The notes under the pieces: model-generated
Told to the model about the DNA's origin: nothing
Databases searched by the model: none
Seen by the model: the letters and a program-made list of their open reading frames with translations, nothing else
Part shown: positions 10,862-21,356 of the stretch, one piece after another
Layout of the letters: each line of letters opens with the position of its first letter
Numbering within the stretch: the stretch's first letter is position 1
Program-made: the position numbers and the translations under genes
Source: Melieria omissa
Lineage: Eukaryota; Arthropoda; Insecta; Diptera; Ulidiidae
DNA length: 64,000 bases
Assembly: GCA_963971225.1 (NCBI GenBank)
Contig: OZ020269.1
Coordinates: 1,240,001-1,304,000, forward strand
Direction of reading: 5' to 3'

Positions 10862-11551
10862 AAAGTTAGATAAAGAAACGCAGCGAAGTCAAAAACTAGA
10901 CGAAAACTCCGCAAAGAAAACACGACCGTTGCCAATGATGACTAGTCGAAGACCGGAAGAACTAATAAAATTCTTTGAATTTTGTTTTTTTCCGTAGTGC
11001 TACCACCTTATTTATGCGCCTTGGCGATCGCTCAATCAATTTTTCTATGCAAACTTTTCCTGTCCACTTCTTGTTCTTCTTTGTAAAAAAGCAATCGGAG
11101 AGCAAGCACGAGCCACCACCAACATGCAAGCGGCACACCGCTTTGTTGCCCAACAAGAACAACCACAGTGTGTGGTGCGTCACTGTTTCATACACCGCTC
11201 TCACAGCTTCTCAGTTTACGCTCTCGCGCTCCGTGCGTTTTCGTCCCCTTTACTGCTTCCCCCCGCATCAACAAACGGGTCCTACCGCTGGAACCCGCAA
11301 AGAAAATTTTCTTTACACCAGATGCGCATTCTGTATATTGTTTGTTCTGTGCTTCTACATTGCGGTGGTGTGATTATGATGGGTATCTAGGGGATGGGAT
11401 CGTGTGTGTGGAACGTAAGTCCACATCTGATAGGTGTTATAGCACTTTTGTGAGTGACCATGTATTTACGTGGCGTCATGAATGTCATGGTTTACCTATA
11501 GAGGAAATGTGGAAATGCAACTAAATGTAGTTACATATGCATACATATAAG
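10862..11551. other. Non-coding stretch upstream of the PHD fragment
   Basis: Upstream of the PHD frame (minus strand) the DNA is of mixed composition with only short overlapping frames. It could be the 5' UTR and promoter of the element or gene carrying the PHD fragment. No motif is strong enough to call. Confidence 0.3.
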
Positions 11552-12240
11552 CAAAGAATATGAAGTAATATAGAACGCGCATCTCATACAAGCAAACGCG
11601 TTGTATGGCGGGTACTGCTGGTAGTACCCTCTGTTATTGACAGCAGAACTCTCTGTTACTAACAGCAGAAATCTCTGTAACTTCGGCGTAACATGTGAGT
11701 AGAAGCAAAAAAAATAAACATACGAAGGCTTGCTTTTGGTTGCACTCACTGCAGCGGGTCTGCGTTAGCGCACTGCTGCGGCGTAGGATGATTGGGAGAT
11801 GAGGACGATGTGCTGTTGTTGTTGTTGTTGCGCTGGCGAAATGCTGAAATTGTAAAACGATTTATATTTTCTGGCGGCTGGCTTTTGTTCTTCTTCTATA
11901 AGCCTGCACGGCGTTCCATATTGCTCCTGAACTCACTGCCGACTGTAGTGTGCGCATAATCATAGAAAAGAAAATAAAATATGGCTGGCGTGGTGACCTA
12001 TATGATCGCTACAGGCAATAAAAAATAAATATAAAGTAATCAAAAAAGACAATTAAAAAGGGAAATTGGAATGAAAGGAAGACGTTTTTATTAGCCCGTA
12101 ATAATTTTCCGTCCCGTTCTTTTCAACTTTTTTACTGCCCACATATAATGCTTGCTTAAAAGAGCTAAAATAAGAAAATCTTATATTGTAAATTTATGGT
12201 CACATTATTCGCCATGGAACAATTCGGGTGTAGAATATTT
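11552..12240 (+). repeat. Left inverted arm of the long-arm element
   Basis: Its reverse complement is found in three pieces of the right arm. Landmarks shared by both arms include AACGCGTTTGCTTGTATGAG (right arm), the GTTGTTGTTGTTGTTGCGCTG run, and GGAAGACGTTT...GCCCGTAATAATTTTCCGTC. Similarity ends at GAACAATTC about 12225-12230. Confidence 0.75.
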
Positions 12241-12318
12241 GAGGAGGTCCATAACAAAACACAATAATTCCACTTTTTAAGTTTTTCGGTTTTTTGACTG
12301 AATCCAATATCCATCTAT

Positions 12319-12753
12319 ATATTGTTACGAATACTAAGTCTAGTGGGCGGTCACGTATCTCTGGATTGTGTGATTTGAAAATAAAACACAGTCAGTTTCT
12401 TAAACGCAGACAATAAAATACACCAACAGTCACTTTATTATTCACAGTTTACACTTTACTGTTCGTACACTTAAGTATTTGCTTAATTATTCCGTGTGGC
12501 AACTTCACTTGTCAAAACCAGACTGACTCGCTGCACCGCATCTGGCCACCTTTTATACTCTGTCCGGCCGTCGCGCAGATCGTTCTCGCACGTTGCCAGA
12601 TTGGACTAGAAGTTTCCCTGATGACCGCGACCATCGTTGCCAGGTTGGACTAAAAGTTATTATCGCGGCCGTCGTTGCCAGATTGGGTTATAGCACGGCA
12701 CGTAGCGGCAGGGTTGCTTTGCACCGCGACAGACTGTCTCATCGTTACAATAT
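12319..12753. repeat. Solo LTR of a Ty3/gypsy-type element (12323-12749), 4-bp TSD
   Basis: The segment runs TGTTACGAATAC...ATCGTTACA, with inverted tips TGTTACGA/TCGTTACA, and is flanked by ATAT on both sides (12319-12322 and 12750-12753). It is 427 bp with no internal coding region. A 4-bp duplication fits gypsy-type integrase. It is the scar of LTR-LTR recombination. Confidence 0.7.
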
Positions 12754-12959
12754 GTTAAAATCTATGTAACAATTTTTATAAAACATACCAAAAGTCAAAA
12801 TTTAGCTGGAATTCAAAACCAAAAATAATGGTTCAGACCAAAATGCAACATTTCCATATCTATGCAATAAATAACTTCGAGATATTACTGAAAAGTCAAT
12901 TATATATATTTATTTTACTATTACGGTAACTTTTTATTCAAGGCAAATAGGCTACTATA

Positions 12960-13300
12960 CTCTATGTGTTGTCGACATGAAATCTAAGGTTCCAGTGTTT
13001 TACACCTGGACAGAAGATCAAGCTGGAAGAGGTGCTGTTTGCGTTGGTTCTGCTTTATTGGCACATTTCGATGCACTCAGTCTGTTGAATGTGGATACCT
13101 TACGCTTATTGCAATTAATTCAGAAAAGAAGAAAGATGTTGTTAAACTATTGGAAAAACATTATGGCCAACAGTGTTCAAACATTTCCGGGTTAGAATAT
13201 TATACAAAGATATTGTTAGACGAACAAGGAAATAGTTACAATGAAACCGATGTAGCCTTATGTGAGTGTTTGGAGGAGGACACTGGGATGAGAGTGTACT
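12960..13300 (+). pseudogene. Unrecognised protein fragment, frameshifted
   Basis: One frame reads MKSKVPVFYTWTEDQAGRGA; a second, from about 13040, continues LLAHFDALSLLNVDTLRLI and then IAINSEKKKDVVKLLEKHYG. The W-T-E-D-x-A-G-R-G pattern resembles a conserved block I associate with uncharacterised insect transposon-like proteins, but I cannot name the family. There are at least two frameshifts. It may be the remnant transposase of the 12241-13699 element. Confidence 0.35.
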
Positions 13301-13691
13301 TATATAATTTTGTAATACTTGAATGTACTTGTGTAATATAATGAAACTTATGCAATTCAAATCAAAACGATTTTATTTCTATGTTATTCACAGCAAAACG
13401 CCACAATTCCAAACCTTGTTCACATCAGAACGCAACATCTCCATAGGATTCATAGCAAAATGAAATAAATACTATGTATCGGACCAAAACGCAACATTTC
13501 CAAATTTGTTTTCTAAATAACTAAAACAAAAATTGCCAAATAAATTAACTTATTTATGATTTGTATTGTTCCTAGAAAACTATTATTCCACAGCAACTAT
13601 TACAAGAAAAATATATATCCTACTGACTTTAATTACATTTGTTCGTTTATCCAAAAAAATGTTAAGATGGAATTATTGAGTTTTGTTATGG

Positions 13692-13816
13692 ACCTCCTCA
13701 TTCTTCGTTAAAACGATGATGACGATGCTTTGGTTCGTTGTTTGCTCTTTGCTTGCGATTCGGCAAACAAGATCAAGAAACATACATGCAAAAAATGATT
13801 GATTGATTGATTGCTT
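13692..13816. repeat. Inverted repeat partner of 15262-15372
   Basis: TTCGTTAAAACGATGATGAC onward is the reverse complement of GTCATCATCGTTTCAACGAA near 15340-15372. The match runs about 110 bp, through the GTTTGCCGAATCGCAAGC block, and ends at the TGCAAAAAATGATTGA stretch. The two copies flank the mariner element. Confidence 0.7.
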
Positions 13817-13930
13817 ATATAGGGTGTTTTTTTAGAGGTTTGTTTTTCGAATAGAGATAAAACTGGCATTTTGTGGTCAAATCTGGCAACTCTAATGTCA
13901 TTTATGCTCAGTTTGGTTTGCCATTTCATC

Positions 13931-14290
13931 ATGAACAGGTTGACAAAAGAACAACGCTTGCAAATCGTGCAAATTTATTTCGAAAATAATGGTTCAGTTC
14001 GCGAAGTTTACCGCAAGCTCCGTCCATTTTATGGTCGACATAATCGTCAATCAGAGCAAAATCGGTCCATCCATCGGTTAACCATGGGTCGTTTTCGCAC
14101 TACGTTTACTCTATGTGATAATACGCATCCGCAGAGACGTCGAACAGTGCGCACCGAAGAAACAATTGCCGCTGTAGAGCAAAGTGTTGAAGAGGACCCG
14201 AATGAATCGATTCGCCACCGTGCACAGCAATTGGAGCTTTGTCCATCAACTTTAAAAATTGGACCTGTAGAATTGGCTTTATTCGAGCCA
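13931..14290 (+). pseudogene. Mariner-type transposase N-terminus (HTH)
   Basis: The frame from MNRLTKEQRLQIVQIYFENN is a helix-turn-helix DNA-binding start of the DUF4817 type, used by mariner-like transposases to bind their ends. A second HTH-like stretch, EDPNESIRHRAQQLELCPST, follows. The frame runs into the jockey insertion at 14291. Only the DNA-binding part survives. Confidence 0.6.
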
Positions 14291-14884
14291 ACTGCAATGG
14301 CTTCTAGGCAAACAATCAAACTTATCCCTAAGCAACAAATTACTGATATACAACACTGTCATTGCTCCTATCTGGAGATATGGTATTCAGATATGGGGTA
14401 CGGCATGCAAAACAAACGTTGACATTGTACAGCGTACGCAATCAAAAATAATACGAAAAATAGTAGACGCTCCTTGGTACATCACAAACGACTCTTTGCA
14501 TCGGGACCTTTCAATCAGCACAGTTGAAGAAACAATAAAAAAACTCAGCACGAAACATATTATTGACATGAAAAATCACGGCAACGTCGAAATACAGCAT
14601 ATACCCCTGATCGAAGAAAGGCGAATCCGAAGGCTTAAACGACTTACAACTTCTGACTTACCATCTAGACATTTTTAATGAAATTTGTACTGTAAACTGT
14701 CTGTATGTATTGTAAACTAAGATTTAACTTACTGTTATACGCTAGTGTTTTGTTAAATTCGTAAATGTATGTATATTCTGATATTGATCTAAGTACATAA
14801 ATTATTTCCAAATAATGTTAGAATATTACGAGATGCCTTTTATTAGGCAAGTGTAATAAAAATGGAAGTTTAAAAAAAAAAAAA
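14291..14884 (+). mobile_element. 5'-truncated jockey-clade LINE, 10-bp TSD, poly(A)
   Basis: ATTCGAGCCA occurs at 14281-14290 and again at 14885-14894, directly after an A-run (about 14871-14884). Between them lie the end of a reverse transcriptase protein, a 3' UTR and the poly(A). This is the usual outcome of target-primed reverse transcription with early termination. Confidence 0.8.
14340..14678 (+). pseudogene. Jockey-clade reverse transcriptase, C-terminal end
   Basis: The open frame reads IYNTVIAPIWRYGIQIWGTA, then IVQRTQSKIIRKIVDAPWYI and ends RRLKRLTTSDLPSRHF with a stop at 14678. These are the thumb and C-terminal motifs of jockey/BS/X-element proteins. Endonuclease and RT palm are absent through 5' truncation. 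Confidence 0.8.
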
Positions 14885-15041
14885 ATTCGAGCCAGCCGCG
14901 GCGGCCACATGCCCGAAATCATATTTAAACATTAATGGCATAAAATTATCCTTCCAATAAAGCCAAATTGATGGACATTAAAACGATTTTCTTGTGTTTT
15001 ATTTCAATTCGAAGTTCTATACCTCTAAAAAAAACACCCTA

Positions 15042-15077
15042 TATCAAAGAATATGAAGTAATATAGAACGCGCATGA
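15042..15077 (+). repeat. Third copy of the long-arm element's terminus
   Basis: CAAAGAATATGAAGTAATAT appears again here, in the orientation of the left end. The preceding bases read CTTATAT once the mariner element is removed, the reverse complement of the ATATAAG target duplication. It looks like an inverted copy of the right end with its flank. Confidence 0.65.
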
Positions 15078-15261
15078 GGGCACAAAAGTGTTTTCGGCTG
15101 TTATGATGCGAGCGGGAAGAGCGAAGCGTAGGCATTTGAGAATGTTAAGTTCATAAGATTTTCTGTTAGATTTTCGTAGGACAACAGCAAAAAGCAATGT
15201 TATTGTTCGCAACGGCTTCACTGGTGTACATTGAAATGGTTGTGTTGCAGCGTAGTGTTCG

Positions 15262-15372
15262 CTCAATCATTTTTTGCATGTATGTTTCTTGATCTTGTTT
15301 GCCGAATCGCAAGCAAAAAACAAACAACGAACCAAGGCATCGTCATCATCGTTTCAACGAAGATGACTCAGG
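15262..15372. repeat. Inverted repeat partner of 13692-13816
   Basis: TCAATCATTTTTTGCATGTA through ATCATCGTTTCAACGAAGA is complementary to the segment left of the mariner insertion, with a few substitutions. Confidence 0.7.
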
Positions 15373-15984
15373 ATTCACTAAGGTTTTTGTTGTTGTCGAT
15401 TATTGTGTGTATGCTTTTTTGTGTTGCTATCATATTTCCATCAATCGAATCTTTGCGAGGTATGGCTTTTTGATGGCCAACGCTTTGATTGATTTTAAAA
15501 TTTGGCGGTTGATCCCAATTTAAAATGTTTACAAATATTTTTACGTGGCGAGTTCGAAATAAAATTATTAGTTTATATTTTCACATGGTTGATTACAAGT
15601 TTGAGAATATGGGAAAACTACGAAAAAAAATTAATTGATGGCTATATTGACTTCAAAATTCATAAAAACACTTGAAATCAAAAATAATTAGATACGTGTT
15701 TTAATTTTTTTTTAAATCGAAATCTAACGGACAAACCAATGGTTAAAAGATTGTATAGACAAGCATAATTTAATAGGTCTATTGACTTTCAATTTGTCGA
15801 AAGCACTACTAAAGCACTAAATAAAGAAATAAATAATAAGACAAGTATTTTGTCATATGAAAAATGTGATTTAGGAATGCCTACGCTTAAAAATAATATA
15901 AATGTTCTGAACCTGAATTGTTCCATGGCGAATGATGTCAGCATAAATTTACAATATAAGATTTTCTTATTTTAGTTCTTCTAA
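15373..15984. other. Central AT-rich stretch; right arm begins near 15920
   Basis: No gene is recognised. From about 15920 the sequence TTCCATGGCGAATGATGTCA is the start of the right inverted arm. The remainder is the loop of the long-arm element. Confidence 0.4.
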
Positions 15985-16385
15985 CCCTTGTGTGTGTGAT
16001 GGGGTACCCGGGTACCCAAATCACTTTTTTATCGAAATTTTATACACTTGCGGATAACCTAGAAAGATGAATCTTCATGACAACTCCCAAAATGGTATTC
16101 TGTCTTCATTTTCGGGTTTTTAATTCCATTTATTTTATTTTGGAGGGTGTGGCGCAACATTTTACTTTTTACACCCTTACCCGTGTGCTGGGGTACCCCA
16201 ATACATTTTATATGGAGTTGCATAGATTTTTCCTGTAAGTAAAACTTTTTAAAGTTAATAATTTGTTATAAAACAGTTTTATCAACGAGAACAATCACTC
16301 AATCGATTTTAAGGAAATAAAAAAAATGATTTTGGTTATATAAATTCTGAGATGGTCAGTTTCTATGCAACCCGCAGGCTAGGCG

Positions 16386-16517
16386 TCAGAGGCTTCTATT
16401 GGCTTCAGAGGCTTCGGAAATGGAAAATTCTTCATCACTTTTACTTTCGTACATTATTTCTTGAATTTCGGTTGAGATAAATCTTTCACAACGAGCTCTT
16501 GCTGAATAAGAACTCAT
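16386..16517 (-). pseudogene. Short N-terminal peptide, probable piggyBac transposase remnant
   Basis: This 43-codon minus-strand frame begins MSSYSARARCERFISTEIQE and continues with an acidic SKSDEEFSISEASE stretch before a stop. Acidic low-complexity N-termini are usual for piggyBac transposases, and the position inside a TTAA-flanked element fits, but the peptide is too short to be sure. Confidence 0.35.
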
Positions 16518-16767
16518 TTCAGAAGTTGCTCAGATCTTATACAATGCAATTGAAACTAATTACTAATGATTAATTAATTTGTTACAAAGTTCAAATGTAA
16601 AAAACTTCCGCGGGGAATGACCTTCCATTGAAATTTACAGCAGCGTATGAATGGTATTCCCCTTTTTATGAAAGCGGGATCCGAAATTGCACAAAAATTC
16701 ATTACTGGAAATTAAAAAACAAGTTTGGAAGTCATTTTTTGTAACAAGGGAAATCTCAAAATGTACT

Positions 16768-18401
16768 TACAGTGGCTCAATAATGTAGTCGGACAAGCAT
16801 AAGCTTAATATTATTTGAATATTTTCTCTGTTGAAATAAGCTTGAATCTCAAAAGTGTACTTTCTGCTAGTTGGTGTACTAGACCTTGTCAGACACCAAA
16901 AATAATTTAATCAAAAGTCCAGCTGGTTTCTTTCTACCAAAGCAATTTTAAAGATGTAGCAAGTATTAATCTCAAAAAAAAAGTCGGACAGGTAGCCACC
17001 TGTCCGTTTTGAAAAGGGGAATCCCTTAATTTCACATTTAATTTGGCAATTTTGCGCATTTCTAACAGGGAAAAAAGAAAAATTCACATTTCTCAAATTT
17101 ATCAGAAAAAAAAATTGGAAAAAAGCGAAAATGTCAAGACAGATGAGTCAAACATCAGAAGATGACAGAAAACTTATAATTAAACATTTTAAAGAGGGAA
17201 AAAAGGGTCCGTGAGATTGGAAACTTAGTCGAACGACCAAAATCGACTGTGCACGATGTAACTAAAAGGTACGGAGAAAGTGGAACAGTGGAAAATAAGC
17301 CCAAATCAGGAAGACCTAAGCTGTTTACTTGTGCAGATGAACGATGGATTGTTCAACAAGTTAAAAAAAACCCAAAAATTAATGCTCCAAAATTGGTCAT
17401 GAAGTGTCTCAACATTTAGATAAAACCTGCAACCCCGAAACAATAAGACTAGTGCTTCGTCGAAATAATTACCATGGTCGAGTTGCAAGGAAGAAGCCAT
17501 ACATTAATAAGAGAAATCAAAAGAGACGTACTGCTTTTGCCAAAATGTACAGAAACATGGATTTTTCGTTCTGGAATAATGTTTTATTTACGGACGAAAG
17601 TAAAATTAACTTATTTAGATCAGACAGACAAAGTTATGTATGGAGAAAGCCAAACGAAGAGCTGCGAGAAAAAAACTTAAAAGCGACAGTTAAGCACGGA
17701 TGAGGATCCATCTTAGTGTGGGGGTGCATGTCAGCAGCAGGTGTAGGAGAGCTATGCGTAATTAATAGAATTATGGACCACATAAAATATTTAGGGATTT
17801 TGAACCAAAATTTGATTCAAAGTGTCGAAAAATTTGGTATTAGGGGTCATTGTCTTACCCCAAGCACACGGCTTACAATGTACGCATGTGGCTGTTGAAC
17901 AAATTGCCCCCACGTCATGGAAACTCCAGCACAATCTCCATTAACGTTATTGAGCATTTGTGGGCACATTTGGAGAATCAATTGAAAAAATATAACATTC
18001 ACAACACAAACGACTTCGAAAAAGCATTAAAGGACGAGTGGGTGAAAATTGATCCTGATATATGCAGAAACCTCGTACAATCAATGCCAAGAAGACTGGA
18101 AGCAATCATTAAAAGCAAAGGCCTCCCTATAAAATATTAATTTTAAAATAATATGATTTTCAAATAACATTTACAAAATGTCCCACTTCTTTTTTGGAGT
18201 GAAATTTTATAACTTGTCACGAATTTACTTATTTTTTTTTAATTAACTGGATTTTTAATGAAATTGTTTTTGTATTCCGAAATTGATAAATGTATCATTT
18301 ACTGAAAAATAAAAATTTATCATAAAAAATTATTTTACAGGTAAAATAGGTGAGTGAACATACATCTCATGCTTGTCCGACTACATTATTGACCCACTGT
18401 A
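16768..18401 (+). mobile_element. Tc1-family transposon (16770-18399), TA TSD
   Basis: CAGTGGCTCAATAATGTAGT starts at 16770 and its near complement ends with GACCCACTG at 18399; the inverted repeats extend at least 30 bp (GTCGGACAAGCAT). TA flanks both ends. It is 1630 bp, the usual length of a Tc1 element with one transposase gene, which is decayed here. Confidence 0.85.
17131..18140 (+). pseudogene. Tc1 transposase (frameshifted)
   Basis: From ATG at 17131: a paired HTH region (KLIIKHFKEGKK; out of frame then VREIGNLVERPKSTVHDVTK), a linker, then the catalytic domain with FTDESKINLF (first Asp), WGCMSAAGVGELCVI, and NVIEHLWAHLENQLKK (the Glu of DD34E). Stops and shifts near 17210, 17701 and 17860 break it; the middle Asp region (normally before PKHTA) is damaged. 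It would have cut and pasted this element at TA sites. Confidence 0.8.
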
Positions 18402-19499
18402 TATATTAGTGAGAGCTTTAAAACTAAGCAACAGTAAAATTTCTTACAGTGCGAACAAAAAGTGAGAAATTTTCATACAATTTGTACTGGGGTACCCGGG
18501 TACCCCAGTACACACGGGTAAGGGTGTTTTTTCAGCACACACACTAGGGTTAAGTAAGCATTATATGTGGGCAGTAAAAAAAGTTCCAAAGAACGGGACG
18601 GAAAATTATTACGGGCGTCTTATTAAACGTCTTCCTTTCTTTCCAATTTCCCTTTTTAATTGTCTTTTGTGATTACTTTTTATTTATTTTTTTATTGCCT
18701 GTAGCGATCATATAGGTCACCACGCCAACCATATTTTATTTTCTTTTCTAGGATTATGCACACACTACAGTCGGTAGTGAATTCAGGAGCAATATGGAAC
18801 GCTGTGCAGGCTTATAGAAGAAGAACAAAAGCCAGCCGCCAGAAAATATAAATCGTTTTACAATTTCAGCATTTCGTCAGCGCAACAACAACAACAACAG
18901 CACATCGTCCTCATCTCCCAATCTTCCCACGCCGCAGCAGTGTGCTAACGCAGACTCGCTGCAGTGAGCGCAACCAAAACCAAGCCTTCGTATGTTTATT
19001 TTCTTTGCTTCTACCACTAAGCAAATAAACACATAGAGGTGTCAACTGGCACAAATTTGCGTACCAGCGCACTAGGTCCCATACGCACTTCGGCTATTCG
19101 AACATATTCGCGATGACTTCGGCAAACTTCTCAATTCGAAGTCAGCTTTCATAATTTGCTTTATGTTGATGTGGTCAGTCGCACATCAACTGTGCGCTGT
19201 GATGATGTTACTGTTGCTGTTATGCGCCTTGGTTTCAGCGTAGCAGGTCCCATACGCACTTCGGCTAGCCGAAAATATTCGCAAAATTGTGTGCGTTGCC
19301 TTCACACGTAATGAAATAATCAACCACCAAAAATGCCAACAAAAGCAACAACAAAATTTCACTTGTTCGCGCTTATTTTTTGTGTGTATACCTTTTTTCG
19401 TTGGCGATCGCTTTCACTTCAACAAATTTTCTGAGAACAGCTCATTTTCAATCTAATCGTTGCGCTGTCTGGTTGCGTATGCCTTGCGTTAACTGATTT

Positions 19500-19885
19500 G
19501 AAAAATTTGTTTGAATTGAAAAATTTAAGCGAATTCTGACGTGGTTGAATCCCAAACAATTTGTTTAAGTTTACAAATTTAAGCGAATTCTGACGTGGTT
19601 GAATCCCAAACAATTTGTTTAAATTTAAACATTTAAGCGAATTCTGACGTGGTTGAATCCCAAACAATTTGTTTAAGTTTACAAATTTAAGCGAATTCTG
19701 ACGTGGTTGAATCCCAAACAATTTGTTTAAATTTACAAATTTAAGCGAATTCTGACGTGGTTGAATCCCAAACAATTTAAATTTACAAATTTAAGCGAAT
19801 TCTGACGTGGTTGAATCCCAAACAATTTGTTTAAATTTACAAATTTAAGCGAATTCTGACGTGGTTGAATCCCTAAACAATTTTG
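19500..19885. repeat. 54-bp minisatellite upstream of the P transposase
   Basis: There are seven units marked by AAGCGAATTCTGACGTGG at 19527, 19581, 19635, 19689, 19743, 19793 and 19847. Spacing is 54 bp except one 50-bp unit. Units are nearly identical. The minus-strand frame across them merely translates the repeat. The array ends about 65 bp before the transposase ATG, inside the likely promoter/5' UTR. Confidence 0.9.
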
Positions 19886-19949
19886 TTGACGACCCTTTTT
19901 TTGAAACTGGACTTGATTTTACTCGTATTAACGTCATCAAGTTTTTATC

Positions 19950-21356
19950 ATGAATATAAGTAATTCCGACAAAAAGCGTAAAAATAACACGAAATGCGCT
20001 ATTTTTTCCTGTCAAAGGAGCTATAGGAATGATTACGGGTCTCTTAAAGTTCGGCTTTTTAAATTTCCGAAAAATGAATATTTCAGAAATAAATGGATCG
20101 CAAAATGCAATCTCAAAAAAGATGAAAATATCGACAAGGCATTTATTTGTGATAACCATTTTGAACCTAAGTTTATTGGTAACAGACTTCTTAAAAAGAA
20201 CGCTATACCAACTCTCAACCTGAACCTAAAAAAAATAACTTCCCAAAGTAACACAGAGAGCTCCCCCCATTTATTTGATTTCAATGAAATAGAGGATGAA
20301 ATTGATCAATATGTTTCGATTCAACGTCAAGCACTTCCTTTCGCAGAATTTAAAAATTGTGGTGATCCAATACAATTGTCAGACTCTTCAATGGACACTG
20401 TGGGAGATATTGCAGATTTGTTGGCTTTTGAGGATCCTTGCAGAAATAATGCGTGGAAAAATTTGTCCAACAATTTGGAAACGGAAATAAAAAAAGATGA
20501 AGAAGACCAATACTGCACTTATTGTTTAAAAAGGGAACAAAACGAAGCTTTTTACAGAAAGAAATATTGGGACGCATGCGGTGAAATTAAAAAACAAAAA
20601 AAAATTATTTATGACCAAAAGAGAAAGATTGTAAAATTACAGAAAAATTTGCTTTCGAATAAGTATAAAAGAAACAAAAAAATAAGAGCGACTAATATAG
20701 AACGGGCAGTTGATGATTTTGTCGCTAAGAAATCTTTGTCCGATAATACTGCCATATTTTGTAAAATGTTACTAAAGAAAAGAGTTCTTTGGCAAGAAAA
20801 AGAAAAAGTTATAGCACAAAGCATGTTCTTTTATTCTGCAGCTTCTTACCAATTCCTAAGGGACGAACTGAAATTAAATTTACCTTCTAAAACGTCGTTG
20901 CTAAGATGGGCTCCAATAAAATCATTGCAGCCAGGCATAAGCCAAAAATTGTTTAGCACGCTTGAAAAAATTTTTCAAGTTATGAATATCGACGAACGAG
21001 AAGCTGTTTTGATGTTCGATGAATTTTCTGTCAGAAAACATTTACAGTACAATCTGTTTAATGATGAAGTTGTGGGCTTTGTTGATAATGGAACCGAACG
21101 AAAAATCCAACTTACTGGTCAAGTTTGCGTTTTTATGCTAAGGGGGCTGTATTCAAATTGGAAATACGTTTTGAGCTATTACGCTTCTTCTACCGGCTTG
21201 ACGTCAAATGAACTTAAAGAAATTATAAAAAATAATGTAAAAATTTCTCAAAAACTGGGTATAAACGTAAGAGCAATTGTGTGTGATCAAGGGTCAAACA
21301 ACAGATCTTCATTCGCTAAATTGGAAATAACGTCTGAATCGCCATTTACCGTTTAG
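19950..21356 (+). pseudogene. P-element-type transposase, N-terminal and catalytic part
   Basis: A THAP zinc finger opens the protein: Cys16, Cys21, Trp49, Cys67, His70, and the closing AIPTL box near residues 85-89. A coiled-coil-like Lys-rich stretch follows (about 200-240), then the RNase H-like core with VLMFDEFSVRKHLQYN (candidate Asp) and VCDQGSNNRSSF (candidate Asp near 440). THAP domains bind the element's subterminal DNA; the core excises and inserts it, with a GTP-binding region expected in the next segment. The start at 19950 is a clean ATG just after the minisatellite. The frame ends at 21356 and the protein continues in another frame directly after, consistent with a single small indel near 21345-21355. 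Confidence 0.85.

Larger units (their letters stand above)
12241..13699. mobile_element. Unclassified element with 30-bp inverted ends
   Basis: GAGGAGGTCCATAACAAAAC begins at 12241 and its complement GTTTTGTTATGGACCTCCTC ends at 13699, with similarity continuing inward (CAATAATTCCA). No clean TSD was found. It contains a solo LTR and a short broken protein fragment. Confidence 0.55.
13820..15041 (+). mobile_element. Tc1/mariner-superfamily element (13822-15039), internally deleted
   Basis: The inverted ends are GGGTGTTTTTTTAGAGGT at the left and ACCTCTAAAAAAAACACCC at the right, with TA on each side (13820-13821, 15040-15041). Inside are a transposase N-terminus and, beyond a jockey insertion, a C-terminal peptide SRGGHMPEIIFKH before a stop, typical of the end of this transposase group. 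The catalytic middle is missing, so the element is non-autonomous. Confidence 0.75.
15981..18553. mobile_element. Non-autonomous piggyBac-type element (15985-18549) carrying a Tc1 element
   Basis: The ends read CCCTTGTGTGTGTG at the left and CACACACACTAGGG at the right. The right flank is TTAA (18550-18553) and the left is CTAA (15981-15984), while the uninterrupted left arm near 12160 has TTAA. Subterminal GGGGTACCCGGGTACCC palindromes occur near both ends, with a related copy near 16190. Without the Tc1 insertion it is about 0.9 kb. TTAA targeting plus CCCT ends is the piggyBac signature. Confidence 0.75.

Noticed and set aside
19500..19885. CRISPR-like regularly spaced repeats
   Set aside because: Units are directly tandem with no unique spacers, and the sequence is eukaryotic. 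It is a minisatellite.
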